From positions 3,472,001 to 3,536,000 of the forward strand of contig CBDHEI010000002.1 in NCBI GenBank assembly GCA_965262055.1: a stretch of 64,000 nt of DNA, read 5' to 3'. The position numbers and the translations under genes are program-made. Below the pieces are notes generated by a model. That model did no database searches. It was not told the DNA's origin and worked only from the letters and a program-made list of their open reading frames with translations. This DNA is from G958296245 sp965262055 (GTDB taxonomy: Bacteria > Chloroflexota > Dehalococcoidia > Lucifugimonadales > G958296245). Shown piece after piece: positions 53,022-61,955 of the stretch; the first letter of the stretch is position 1; each line of letters begins with the position of its first letter.

Positions 53022-55754
53022 TTATGTGGACGCCGACTCCAGCAGCCGCCGCAGATCGTGCTTGGACTGGTATATGTCTGCCCACAGGTCGCCCATCGCG
53101 GCCACCCGCTCCGGCGTCGTCTCGATATTCAGTTCCGTGGGGTAGACGCTGCCCAGCTCTTCCCACCCAATCGGCGTTGACACCGGCGCGCCAACCGCGG
53201 GCCGCAACGAGTATATGGACGCCATGTTCTTGCCGCGCACATTCTGATTGTGGTCGAGGAACACCTTACCCGTACGCTTCTCCACGGCCCAGTCCATGGT
53301 GACCTCGTGCGGACGGCCCCGCAGCAGGAACCGACCAATGAGCTCGCACGTCTTCCGCGCCACCCCGAAGTCGTACTGCCGCAGCACCGGCACGTAGATG
53401 TGCAGCCCCGTCTTACCCGACGTCTTGACGAACGACGACAACGACAGCTCGTCCAACACCTCCTTCAACGCCCGCGCCACCTCGCACGTCTTGGCAAACG
53501 CCCTGCGGTTCAGCTCCGGCTCGTCCCCCACCTTCTCGGCCCCGGAGTATATGTAGGGGTCCAGGTCAAACACGATGAAGTCTGGATGGTTCAGCACGCT
53601 GCCCCGCAGCGCCTCCTCGGAGCCTTCGAAGTCCGCGCTCAGGTGCGCCGCATCGGAGTCGCATGTGGTGCGCGAAAGCCAGGGATGCATCTCCAGGTCC
53701 GCAAGCTGCGCCAGCCAGACCAGCGTCTGAGCATTGTTGACCATGATGTACTCTACGTCCCCTTCGTTCGTGGACGAGAACACACGCAGCGTCTCCACGA
53801 AATCGGGTAGCTCGTGGGCCAAATGCTTCTGGTAGAAGCTCTGCCCCAGAATGCCGTCCGGGTAGCGCGTCAGGGTCAACGGCCTGTCCCGCAGATGCGG
53901 CACGATGACGCTCGCCATCCTGGCGTAGTACCGGACCATGTCGCGCTTGGTTACCACCGGGCTCCCGTCCTGCGCCGGCCAGAAGACCTTGTCCAGGTTC
54001 GTAAGGCTGATGCGGCTCCCGCCAACCTCCACGATCATGTCCGCCCGCTTCTCCGCAAGCTGCGACAGGACGTCGTCCACGTCCAGCTCTGCGCTGTCCC
54101 GAGGCTCCTCTGCGGCCGTCGGTGGCGATACAACCTCGACGGCGGCCCTCACCTTCACCGAGCCCGGCTCGCGGTCTGGCCTCAGCCTGAGGAAGACCGG
54201 CGAGCGCAGCCTCCCTTCCTGCGTCCACTGGGTAAAGCTCACCTCGACAACCAGCACGGGCCGCATCCAAGTCACTCCCATGGCACCATCCACCGGCCCT
54301 GTGAACGGAGACTCCGAAGCCTCCAGTCCATCCAGAAGTTCCCGCAGTTGCTTCAACGTCTTCTCGTCGAAGCCCGTGCCTACCCTGCCCGAATAAGTCA
54401 GCCTGTTCTCCTCGTAGCGTCCCAAGACCAGCGAGCCAAACGTCCCCGAGCGAGCCCCGGCGCCCTCCATGTACCCGCCTACGACGAACTCCTCCGACTG
54501 CGTACGCTTTATCTTCAGCCAACTGCGGCTGCGCGCCCCGGCCTCGTAAACGCTGCGTATGCGCTTGGCCACCATCCCTTCGAGGCCCATCCGCAACGTC
54601 CCCTTGTAGAACCCCTCCCCGTCGAGCTCCACGTATTCCATGAGCCGCACCACGTCCCCAGGCACGACGGCCCGCTCCAGCAGCCCCTTCCGCTCTATCA
54701 GCGGAAGCAGACTGAGGTCCCGCCCGCCCAGATGCACTATGTCAAACGGATAGTACATCGGGACCGCCGCCCTTCCGGCCCGCCCGCCTCTCGGCAGGTC
54801 CATGCTCTGCTGAAGCATCTCGAAGCTGGGCATGCCCTCCTTGTCCAGGACCACCAGCTCTCCGTCGACCACCATCTCGTCCACCGGCTGGGCAACAAGC
54901 TCCGCGACGACCTCCGGGAGCTTCTCCGTCATGTCGAGCCCGGTCCGGCTGCGAAGTGTCACCTTCCCATGCCTGACGTGTGCCAGTGCCCTGAAGCCGT
55001 CCAGCTTGGGCTCGAACAGCCACTCCCGGTGCGAGAAAGGCCCATCGCCCACCTGGGCCATCATCGGCTCTACCAGCGCTGGAAACTCCGCCGGACGTCC
55101 CACACCCCTAAGCGACTCGGGTGTGATTGCACCGCGTGACGGGTCCGGCAGCCGCCCCGACTTCAGGTCCACAATACTGAGACCCGACAGCACCGACCGG
55201 TCCATTTCAAGCAGCTCCAGTTCGACGCTTGCGTGCCAGTCCCGGTGCTTGATTAACAGCCATTCGCTGGGCCCGCCGCTCGTTTTGACCAGCGTCCACG
55301 AACCCTTCAGCTTCCGCCCGCGGAACGTGAACGACAGCTTGCCCTTATCCAGGTCCGCCCGTATGCGGCGGTTGGCCTCGTCCCGGTCATGCCACGACAG
55401 CTTGCCGCCCTCGTCCGGGGAGTAGACGCCGCTGTCCCAGACGATCATCTGGCCGGCGCCGTACTCTCCTCTGGGTATCACACCCTCGAAGTTGGCGTAA
55501 TCAAGCGGGTGGTCCTCCACCATGACCGCCATCCGTTTCTCAGAAGGGTCGAGAGAAGGCCCCTTCGGCACCGGCCATGACTTCAGCACGCCGTCTATCT
55601 CCAGGCGCACGTCGTAGTGCAGCCGGCTGGCCGCGTGCTTCTGCACGACGAACCGGAGCGCCCCGTAGGCCGGCCCCGGACGCGACGGTGCCGGTTCCGG
55701 GGTAACCGCGAAGTCCCGCTTCTTCCTGTAGCCATCCAGCGCCGTCTCAGACAT
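53022..55754 (-). CDS. ligD: LigD: NHEJ DNA ligase D (phosphoesterase-ligase-polymerase)
   Basis: The 910-residue protein carries three domains in the order PE-LIG-POL. The phosphoesterase part (about residues 10-170) has FVVQKHAASRLHYDVRLEIDG and VPKGPSLDP. The ligase part has the adenylation site in LFEPKLDGFRALAHVRHG (Lys of KLDG). The polymerase/primase part starts near residue 600 (SLTNLDKVFWPAQDG) and has the metal-binding FDLDPY. LigD joins double-strand breaks together with Ku, and no Ku gene is present in the window. It is encoded on the minus strand and the ATG at 55754 follows AGGGCTTGGC. All three active sites look intact. Confidence 0.93.
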   Translation of the reverse strand: MSETALDGYRKKRDFAVTPEPAPSRPGPAYGALRFVVQKHAASRLHYDVRLEIDGVLKSWPVPKGPSLDPSEKRMAVMVEDHPLDYANFEGVIPRGEYGAGQMIVWDSGVYSPDEGGKLSWHDRDEANRRIRADLDKGKLSFTFRGRKLKGSWTLVKTSGGPSEWLLIKHRDWHASVELELLEMDRSVLSGLSIVDLKSGRLPDPSRGAITPESLRGVGRPAEFPALVEPMMAQVGDGPFSHREWLFEPKLDGFRALAHVRHGKVTLRSRTGLDMTEKLPEVVAELVAQPVDEMVVDGELVVLDKEGMPSFEMLQQSMDLPRGGRAGRAAVPMYYPFDIVHLGGRDLSLLPLIERKGLLERAVVPGDVVRLMEYVELDGEGFYKGTLRMGLEGMVAKRIRSVYEAGARSRSWLKIKRTQSEEFVVGGYMEGAGARSGTFGSLVLGRYEENRLTYSGRVGTGFDEKTLKQLRELLDGLEASESPFTGPVDGAMGVTWMRPVLVVEVSFTQWTQEGRLRSPVFLRLRPDREPGSVKVRAAVEVVSPPTAAEEPRDSAELDVDDVLSQLAEKRADMIVEVGGSRISLTNLDKVFWPAQDGSPVVTKRDMVRYYARMASVIVPHLRDRPLTLTRYPDGILGQSFYQKHLAHELPDFVETLRVFSSTNEGDVEYIMVNNAQTLVWLAQLADLEMHPWLSRTTCDSDAAHLSADFEGSEEALRGSVLNHPDFIVFDLDPYIYSGAEKVGDEPELNRRAFAKTCEVARALKEVLDELSLSSFVKTSGKTGLHIYVPVLRQYDFGVARKTCELIGRFLLRGRPHEVTMDWAVEKRTGKVFLDHNQNVRGKNMASIYSLRPAVGAPVSTPIGWEELGSVYPTELNIETTPERVAAMGDLWADIYQSKHDLRRLLESAST

Positions 55755-55847
55755 GCCAAGCCCTGCCCGTGATTATAGACCCCCGACCGGCCCGGTCACT
55801 CGGCGTGCTACAATACCCGCCCGCCGTGGCCCTGTAGGTAAGGCGCG

Positions 55848-56550
55848 ATGATAATCGTAGGCACATCCGGCTACAACTACCTCGAATGGAAGGGCACCTT
55901 CTACCCGGAGAAGATCTCCGCTAAGAAGATGCTCCCCTACTACGCTGCGCGGTTCACCACCGTGGAGGTTAACTACACCTTCTACCGTCTTCCCAGCGAG
56001 AAGACCCTGGACGGCTGGCTGGCCGCCATCCCCGAAGGCTTCGCCTTCACCCTGAAGGCCTCGCGCCACATAACCCACGACGCCCGCCTGAAGGACTGTG
56101 AAGAGCAGCTGAACGTCTTCTGCGACCGGGCCAAGGCGCCTGGGCCCAAAGCTCGGCGTGCTGCTCTTCCAGTTGCCGCCGTGGCTGAGGAAAGACTTGC
56201 CCTTCTTGGAAGCCTTCCTCGACCTGCTGCCCGCAGATCTGCGGACGGCCTTCGAGTTCCGCCACAAGTCCTGGCTTTCGGACGATGTCTTCGAGAGCCT
56301 GAGAGACAGCAACGCCGCCCTTTGCATAAAGGATGACGAGAAGTTCACCTCGCCGCTGGTAGCCACCGCAGACTATGGCTACTTCCGCCTGCGAGACGAG
56401 GGTTACACCGACGACGACCTCCAACGCTGGGCCGGGACGATAGCCCAGTACGCACGCGGCCTGAACGGCGTCTTCGTCTACTTCAAGCACGAGGAGAAGG
56501 GCGTGGGGCCCGAATTCGCCAGGAAGCTGATCGACCGCATCGGCCCCTAG
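55848..56550 (+). pseudogene. DUF72 (YecE-like) protein, one-base frameshift
   Basis: The N-terminal frame (55848 to about 56140) has MIIVGTSGYNYLEWKGTFYPE, FTTVEVNYTFYRLPSEKTLDGW and FTLKASRHITH, as in DUF72 TIM-barrel proteins. After RAKA, near 56138-56142, the frame breaks. The rest (LGPKLGVLLFQLPPWLRKD to the end) continues in another frame to 56550 and includes TAFEFRHKSWL and VYFKHEEKGVGPEFA. Removing one base restores a protein of about 233 residues. It may be a real loss or an assembly indel. The reaction catalysed by DUF72 is not established. Confidence 0.8.
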
Positions 56551-56562
56551 GTCGCTAGGCCC

Positions 56563-57363
56563 CTACCCCGTCTGCCTGCGCAGGAAGTCGAGCGTCACGG
56601 CGTTGAACTCCCCTGGGTTCTCCATGTTGTGGAGGTGGCCCCCGCCCTCGAACAGCACTAGCTCCGAGCCCAGTATAGCGTCCGCTACCTCCCTCGCGTA
56701 CATCGGCGGCAGCGCCAGGTCGAATGTGCCCACGGTGACCAGCGTAGGTACCTCGATCCGGTGCAGCCGGTCCAGGGCGTCGTGCCGCAGGTTGGCAGTG
56801 TAGAGCCGCACCAAGTCGTCGCGGGACGGGGCGGTCCTCACTATGGCCTCGATCTGGCTGTCCACCCGCCGCGGATGGCGCGACATGAAGTCAGGGGTAA
56901 GGAACCACAGCACATTGATCTCGTACGCCTCCCGCAGCTCGAAGCTCTTCAGTATCTGCACCTGGACCGCGAACTTGCGCGCAGCGTAGCCGTGCGCCCT
57001 GCCCCACGTCCCGTGAAGCTGGAGATCCTCGACGAGATCGGGCCGCGAGAGCGCCAGCTCCTGCGCGATGCAGGAGCCCATCGACAGTCCCGATACGTGG
57101 GCCCTCCGGATGCCAAGCTCGTCCATCAGGGACGCGGTGTCATCGGCCAGCAGCCGCATGGACATGTCGCCACCGTCGCTCTCTGTTCGGCCGGTGCCCC
57201 TGTTGTCGAAGCGGATGCACTCGAACGAGCGGCGGTACTCCTCCACCTGCCTGTCCCAGCACCTGTGGTCCAGCCCCGTGCCCATTATCAGGACCAACGG
57301 CGGCCCCTCGCCCTCGCGCCGGTAGAAGGCGTTGATGCCGGTCTTGAGCTTCACGTGAGGCAC
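56563..57363 (-). CDS. Alpha/beta-hydrolase
   Basis: The 266-residue protein shows the alpha/beta-hydrolase order: oxyanion region LVLIMGTGLDHRCWD, FDNRGTGRTES, nucleophile elbow GLSMGSCIAQ (Ser), the Asp in TVGTFDLALP and the catalytic His in GGGHLHNMENP. It is similar to haloperoxidase/3-oxoadipate enol-lactonase-type enzymes. Substrate unknown. No signal peptide. The next minus-strand gene upstream (VOC, 57368-57820) ends only 4 bp away, so both are probably co-transcribed and may act on the same compound. Confidence 0.9.
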   Translation of the reverse strand: MPHVKLKTGINAFYRREGEGPPLVLIMGTGLDHRCWDRQVEEYRRSFECIRFDNRGTGRTESDGGDMSMRLLADDTASLMDELGIRRAHVSGLSMGSCIAQELALSRPDLVEDLQLHGTWGRAHGYAARKFAVQVQILKSFELREAYEINVLWFLTPDFMSRHPRRVDSQIEAIVRTAPSRDDLVRLYTANLRHDALDRLHRIEVPTLVTVGTFDLALPPMYAREVADAILGSELVLFEGGGHLHNMENPGEFNAVTLDFLRRQTG

Positions 57364-57367
57364 GGTG

Positions 57368-57820
57368 CTACTCTCTTCCAGCAGTCCGCTCGATGAACTC
57401 CACCCAGTTGCCCTCCGGGTCCTTCGCGTAGCACACGCCGGCCCTTCCCCCGTCTGGGGTCTCGCGGAATATCGGTGGCGTCACGAACGGCACGCCCGAC
57501 GAGGACAGGTCGGCGTGAAGCTTCTGCAGCCCCTCCACATTGAAGCAGACATGGGCAGCGCCAAGCTGGTATCTCTCGAGGTGGCCTTCAGGACTGGGCG
57601 GGTCTATGTAGTGGACCAGCTCCAGGAGGTGGTCGCGGCCGGGCACGCCCACGAACACCAGCTTGCGCCGCGCACCGGGTATCCCTGTATGATCCCCGGT
57701 CGGCGGCGCGATGCTGTCCAACTCCCGCACCACCTCCAGTCCCAGCAGCCCAACATAGAAGCCGAGCACCGCGTCAAGGTCCTCGACCACCACCCCAGAG
57801 TGATTGAAACTCGTGACCAT
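57368..57820 (-). CDS. Single-domain VOC (glyoxalase-like) protein
   Basis: The 150-residue product starts at the ATG at 57820 (MVTSFNHSGVVVEDLDAVLGFY) after GGGAGGTC. It has the paired beta-alpha-beta units of the VOC fold with putative metal ligands His in FNHSGV, Glu in LLELVHY, His in AAHVCF and Glu in WVEFIER. It is probably a lactoylglutathione-lyase-like or dioxygenase-like enzyme. It precedes the alpha/beta-hydrolase gene with 4 bp between. Confidence 0.87.
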   Translation of the reverse strand: MVTSFNHSGVVVEDLDAVLGFYVGLLGLEVVRELDSIAPPTGDHTGIPGARRKLVFVGVPGRDHLLELVHYIDPPSPEGHLERYQLGAAHVCFNVEGLQKLHADLSSSGVPFVTPPIFRETPDGGRAGVCYAKDPEGNWVEFIERTAGRE

Positions 57821-58188
57821 GACCTCACCTCCCGCAACCAGTCCGACGGCCTTACGCCGCCGCGCCCATAATACCAGCCCCAAATCTCATCCGCGTCCGT
57901 CCTGCGAATCCATGTCCGAGTACCGATCATGCAATGATAGCCACACCCTGTGGAGGGAATCCCCTTTGGTCGAAGTCAGGGGAAGCAGGACTCGTGATCT
58001 GGGTGATGCGTATCGTCAGCTAAGCGTGCGCGCCCTGCGTTCACGAGCGTAAGTTCCCGTCCCTGGCTCCCTCCAACGGCTGCTCGAACGAAATAGCCCA
58101 CGAGCCGCCACCCTTGGCTCCTTCGCCTCGACTCCCCGGCGTTGGCGAGCCGGGATGGGAACAGACCTGCCACACAGGAGTTCCCAAA
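57821..58188. other. Intergenic region, no gene seen
   Basis: This 368-bp divergent gap lies between the VOC gene and the damaged ABC-F gene. Short frames present have no recognisable features. Promoters for both sides must lie here. CACAGGAGTTCC at its end is the ribosome site for the gene at 58189. Confidence 0.4.
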
Positions 58189-58872
58189 ATGCCTATCGCT
58201 AGCCTCCATAACGTCACCACACACTACGGCGCCCAGCCCGTGCTCAAAGGCGCCTCTCTTGAGATCAACCCCGGCCAGAGGCTCGGCCTGATCGGCGCCA
58301 ACGGCTCCGGCAAGACGACCGTCCTTCGCGTACTGCTCGGCCACGAGCCCGTGACCGGCGGCTCGGTCTACCTGGACCCTGGCGCCAGGCTCGGCTACGT
58401 GCCGCAGCACGTCGAGCACGACACCGGCGAGGCTGTCATGAGCTGGCTCTTGGGCGAGTACAAGCCCATCGCCCATGCCCTGCAGGTCCAGGAGGCAAGC
58501 CTGACGCGCACTCCCGCCGCCGAAATGGACGGCGCGCTTCGGAGGTACCAGGAGGTCCGGGACGGCAAGCTCGTATCCTTCGACGGCAACTTCAGCGAGT
58601 TCTTGCACGCCAGGCAGGCCGTCGCAAGCGCCATGACGGGACGAGTCAAGACGAGGGAGCGGGACCGCGCGCGGGCCAGGGTCGAGCGCGCCGAGCAGCG
58701 AGATATGATCGCCTCGCTGGAACGGCGGATCAAGGACGCGGAAGCCGAGAATCTGGACCTGGAGCAACAGGCGGCGGACGCCTTCGACCGAGGACAACAC
58801 AAGCGTGGGCAGACAGATCGAGCGCAACGCCGCCCTGCTCGACGACCTCTACGAGCAGTGGGGCTCCGCTAG
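58189..58872 (+). pseudogene. ABC-F ATPase remnant with internal deletion
   Basis: The start is ATG 58189 (MPIASLHNVTTHYGAQPVLKG) with an intact Walker A (GANGSGKTT). After ALRRYQEV the sequence jumps directly to RDGKLVSFDGNFSEFL, which in ABC-F proteins comes after the signature LSGGQ and Walker B; both motifs are missing. A coiled linker follows. The natural C-terminus (QIERNAALLDDLYEQWGSAS) is only readable after a further one-base shift near 58802-58812. The gene is therefore a shortened, non-functional remnant of a ribosome-associated or resistance-type ABC-F protein. Confidence 0.8.
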
Positions 58873-58956
58873 CGATATTTGACAAGGCCCAGGCCACGGC
58901 AATACGCTTCCTGTCGCAGCGTCCGTTCACAACGCGGAGCTGGTGCAAGGAGTGTC

Positions 58957-59394
58957 TTGACGAAGGCTGAAGACCTACCGCTCAGTGAGGTGGCGCCCCT
59001 CTTGGGGGCGGCGCTGGTCTGCGACGTTGCGGTATCCGATCCCAGCACCGGCAAGAAGAGCCTCATCGGAATCTTCGACCATGTCCGCGTGGCTAAGTTC
59101 CCCACAACGCGGCGAGTCTCGCTCTACTTCAAGATAGCTGACGCGCAGGGCCGCTACGACTTCGACATCCGGTATGTCCGCGCCGACACCGGCGAGATCC
59201 TTGCACGGGCCGAGGGCAAGGTGGTGGCCCGCGACCGTCTCTCTTCATCGGACCTGCACCTCGCGTTTCCACCGCTCCCGATCCCCGCTCCCGGCAGGTA
59301 CGAGTTCCAGGTCTGGGCAAACTCCATGTTCCTGGGATCGACGTTCATGGACGCCAGCCAAATCGGAAGCCAAGGCGCTTCAGGAGGAAGCTGA
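58957..59394 (+). CDS. DUF6941-like small protein
   Basis: From TTG 58957 (after GCAAGGAGTG) the product is 145 residues: APLLGAALVCDVAVSDPSTGKKSLIGIFDHV, VSLYFKIADAQGRYDFDIRYV and LAFPPLPIPAPGRYEFQVWANS. This beta-rich pattern is that of short DUF6941 proteins, of unknown function, which often carry the ALVCD and GIFD words. No signal peptide. It lies directly upstream of the second MITE-like element. Confidence 0.7.
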   Translation: MTKAEDLPLSEVAPLLGAALVCDVAVSDPSTGKKSLIGIFDHVRVAKFPTTRRVSLYFKIADAQGRYDFDIRYVRADTGEILARAEGKVVARDRLSSSDLHLAFPPLPIPAPGRYEFQVWANSMFLGSTFMDASQIGSQGASGGS

Positions 59395-59400
59395 GCAGCC

Positions 59401-59532
59401 TAGAAGGCTGCGGAAAACTCTTCCTGACCTTCTTCAGACTCCTTCCTGTACCAGGAAGGAGAAAAAAGTTATATCAGACTCCCGGCAAAGGGGCTCTGCC
59501 CCTCTGCACACCCATTTTTCAGCAGCCTGCTA
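59401..59532. repeat. MITE-like element, copy 2
   Basis: The 132-bp element has the ends TAGAAGGCTGCGGAAAACTC and TTTTTCAGCAGCCTGCTA, as in copy 1 (1924-2062). The interior is conserved around CAGACTCCCGGCAAAGGGGC and contains the hairpins GGGGC-tct-GCCCC and CTTCCTG-tac-CAGGAAG. It lies only 6 bp after the stop of the DUF6941-like gene, so it might also act as a transcription terminator. Confidence 0.75.
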
Positions 59533-59564
59533 GTGCTCCGATGGTGCAGAGATACCCGCTCCCT

Positions 59565-60614
59565 CTAGGCGAAGGGCAACACTCGCGCGGGGTTTTGAAC
59601 CAGGATGTTGTCCAGCTGGGCGGGCGTGAAACCCTTCTTGCGCAGGCGCGGCACTATGTTCTCCAGGATGTGCGCATAGCCATGCCCTCCGTATGCCACC
59701 AGCCGATGCTTGGCAAAGACGTCGTGCGCCAGCACGACGCGCTCGCCGTACCCCTTGTCTACCAGCAGGCGCACGTAGGCCATGCGCACGGCATCAGAGA
59801 TCATGTCCAGGTCTGACAGCGGGTAGTTGGATATCTCCCACCCGAAGAGGTCGTACTCGATATAGCACCCTGAGGACGCCAGGTCGAGCACCACGGCCTC
59901 GTCGCGCACAGTCCTGTCGAGGTGGCTCATGATGACGCGGCCCACGTCCGCGCCCGCGCCCGCCAGCACCTCAATGATCTCGGCTGGGGCGGACTCGCTG
60001 CGGCCTGGGTGGATGAGTATGGCGGCCCCGGTGCGCTGCTGCGCCTGGGCGCCCGCCAGGAGAACCTTGCGCTCGTTGTCCCTGAGGGGCCACGAGCAGC
60101 CCAGCTCGCCGATGATCCCGGCTTTGACGCCGGTCGCGCCCACCCCTTCGGTGAGCTCCGTGACCATCTGGTCCGCCAGCTCGTCCTCGGTCTTGGCGTT
60201 CATATCGTCCCCATGGGTGTCGCCCACGTAGTACCCGGCGCCCATCACGACGTTGACGCCGGTGGCGCGGGCGATACGCGCCAGGCCGAGCGGGTCGCGG
60301 CCTATCCCTATCGTTGTGGCGTCGACTATGGTGCCTCCCCCGGCTTGCCGGAAGAGCTCCACCTCCTCTATCGCCGTATCAACGTCCCCGACCAGCAGGT
60401 TGTCTTCGTTGCTGAAGATGTTGTACCGCACCCATGCCAGGTTCTGCATGGTCACGGGGCCGTACGCCTTGGGGAAGTCCGACGCCTCGCTCGGAGGCGT
60501 GAACATGCACCGAAAGTCGATGAGCAGGTGCTCGTGGGTGGTTGTCGGTCCCAGCTCCTCCGGGCCTATCGTCCCCAGGACTGTCTGAACCTTGCCGGTC
60601 ATGTCGTTGGGCAT
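59565..60614 (-). CDS. Phosphotriesterase-family (amidohydrolase superfamily) hydrolase
   Basis: The 349-residue product shows the binuclear-metal barrel pattern: HxH in TTTHEHLLIDF, the bridging-Lys region GVKAGIIGELG, two His in AILIHPGR and IMSHLDRT, and the final Asp in VLAHDVF. The family includes phosphotriesterases and lactonases; which one cannot be told. It begins at 60614 (MPNDMTGKVQTVLG). It lies on the same strand as the MFS gene (60657-61955), 42 bp downstream of it, so import/export and hydrolysis of one compound is possible. Confidence 0.9.
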   Translation of the reverse strand: MPNDMTGKVQTVLGTIGPEELGPTTTHEHLLIDFRCMFTPPSEASDFPKAYGPVTMQNLAWVRYNIFSNEDNLLVGDVDTAIEEVELFRQAGGGTIVDATTIGIGRDPLGLARIARATGVNVVMGAGYYVGDTHGDDMNAKTEDELADQMVTELTEGVGATGVKAGIIGELGCSWPLRDNERKVLLAGAQAQQRTGAAILIHPGRSESAPAEIIEVLAGAGADVGRVIMSHLDRTVRDEAVVLDLASSGCYIEYDLFGWEISNYPLSDLDMISDAVRMAYVRLLVDKGYGERVVLAHDVFAKHRLVAYGGHGYAHILENIVPRLRKKGFTPAQLDNILVQNPARVLPFA

Positions 60615-60656
60615 CGTTGTATCCCTCCAGTGGATGTAGCAGATAAGGTTGCGCCG

Positions 60657-61955
60657 TCATGCGATGCGGCGGAACGGCGCGTAGACGATGGCAAAGATGA
60701 TAGTGAACACCGTTAGCAGGATACCACTGAGCAGCAGCGCGTTGGCGGTGCCCACCGACTCGATTTCCGCCAGCGCGCCGAACGGCACGGCGCTCAACGG
60801 CATCAGTCCGAACGTCATCATCGCTATGCTCATCACCCTGCCCCGCATCTCCGGCGAGGAGTAGGACTGGAGCAACGTCATGTTGAGCGACATGAAGATA
60901 GAGCTAGTGAGGCCGGTTGCGAGCAACAACGGCACCGCGGCGGCGTAAGACGTCGTCTTGGCAAACCCCCCCAGCGCTACGCCCCAAAGGGCGCACGTGA
61001 CCAGAAGCAGCAACCCCCTCCGGCTGAAGTTGCGAATTCCGGCCAGCAGCAACGTCCCGACAAGCGCGCCTGCGCCCATCGTCATCATCAGGTACCCGAG
61101 ATTGTCGGACTGGACGTTGAGGGCTTCCCTCGCCCACGCCGGCAGCAGCGCGTAGTAGGACATCCCGAACATCACCGGCATGAACGCCATGATTATGAGC
61201 CCCAAGATCACCGGATTGCCGGTGGCGTAATTGAGGCCGGCCTTGATGTCGCCGATCATCCCGCCGCCCGAAGGGGCAGTCGGCGCCGCCCGGACCCGCA
61301 GCATGGCCGTTGTGAGCACCGCCAGCAGGTACAGGCCGCCCACGACGAAGAACACCCCCGCCGTGCCGATGTAGATGATCAGCACGCCGGCCACAGCCGG
61401 GCCCAGGACGCGGGTAAGGTTCATTCCGGAGCTCGCCATGGCTACGGCGTTCATAAGCCGGCTCTCGGGAACGATATCGGAGACGAGCACCTGCCGGCTT
61501 GGCATGTTGACGGCCATCGTGGAGCCGTTTATCAGACCGGACACTATCAGGTGCCAGAAGGCTATATGTCCCGTCAGGTCCAGCGCCGCCACTCCAACCG
61601 TCAACGCCGCGGTCACGGACTGACCGACGAGCAGCATGTGCTTGCGCGGGACCCTGTCGGACAGCGCGCCGCCGAACGGCGACACCAGTATCACCGGGAG
61701 GGCGAAGGAACCCATGACTATCGCCAGCGCCAGCGGCGAATCGTCCGCAAGGCGGAGCACCAGCCACGCCCTCGCGACCATCTGCATGTTCATGCCCATG
61801 AAGAAGGCGAGGGTGCCAAGCCACAGCCATCGGAAGTCACGGAGGGCGAAGAGGTCCAGCATCCTGGACCCAGAGACCCTCTTCCTCAGCGACGCGACGC
61901 GCCCGGCGGGCGGGCCGGCGACCGCCGGCTCGCCTGTCAATGTCTGCTGGCCCAA
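60657..61955 (-). CDS. MFS transporter (MFS_3/Enterobactin-exporter-like)
   Basis: The 432-residue protein has about 12 transmembrane segments (FRWLWLGTLAFFMGMNMQMVARAWLVL first). The cytoplasmic loop motif A is seen as FGGALSDRVPRKHMLL, followed by MNLTRVLGPAVAGVLI. This arrangement is typical of EntS/MdtH-like exporters of the MFS_3 group. The substrate is unknown. It has a minus-strand start at 61955 and a downstream phosphotriesterase-like gene. Confidence 0.9.
   Translation of the reverse strand: MGQQTLTGEPAVAGPPAGRVASLRKRVSGSRMLDLFALRDFRWLWLGTLAFFMGMNMQMVARAWLVLRLADDSPLALAIVMGSFALPVILVSPFGGALSDRVPRKHMLLVGQSVTAALTVGVAALDLTGHIAFWHLIVSGLINGSTMAVNMPSRQVLVSDIVPESRLMNAVAMASSGMNLTRVLGPAVAGVLIIYIGTAGVFFVVGGLYLLAVLTTAMLRVRAAPTAPSGGGMIGDIKAGLNYATGNPVILGLIIMAFMPVMFGMSYYALLPAWAREALNVQSDNLGYLMMTMGAGALVGTLLLAGIRNFSRRGLLLLVTCALWGVALGGFAKTTSYAAAVPLLLATGLTSSIFMSLNMTLLQSYSSPEMRGRVMSIAMMTFGLMPLSAVPFGALAEIESVGTANALLLSGILLTVFTIIFAIVYAPFRRIA

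Noticed and set aside
53814..55139. A 441-codon plus-strand frame opposite ligD
   Set aside because: Antisense to the intact ligase/polymerase domains; no family features.
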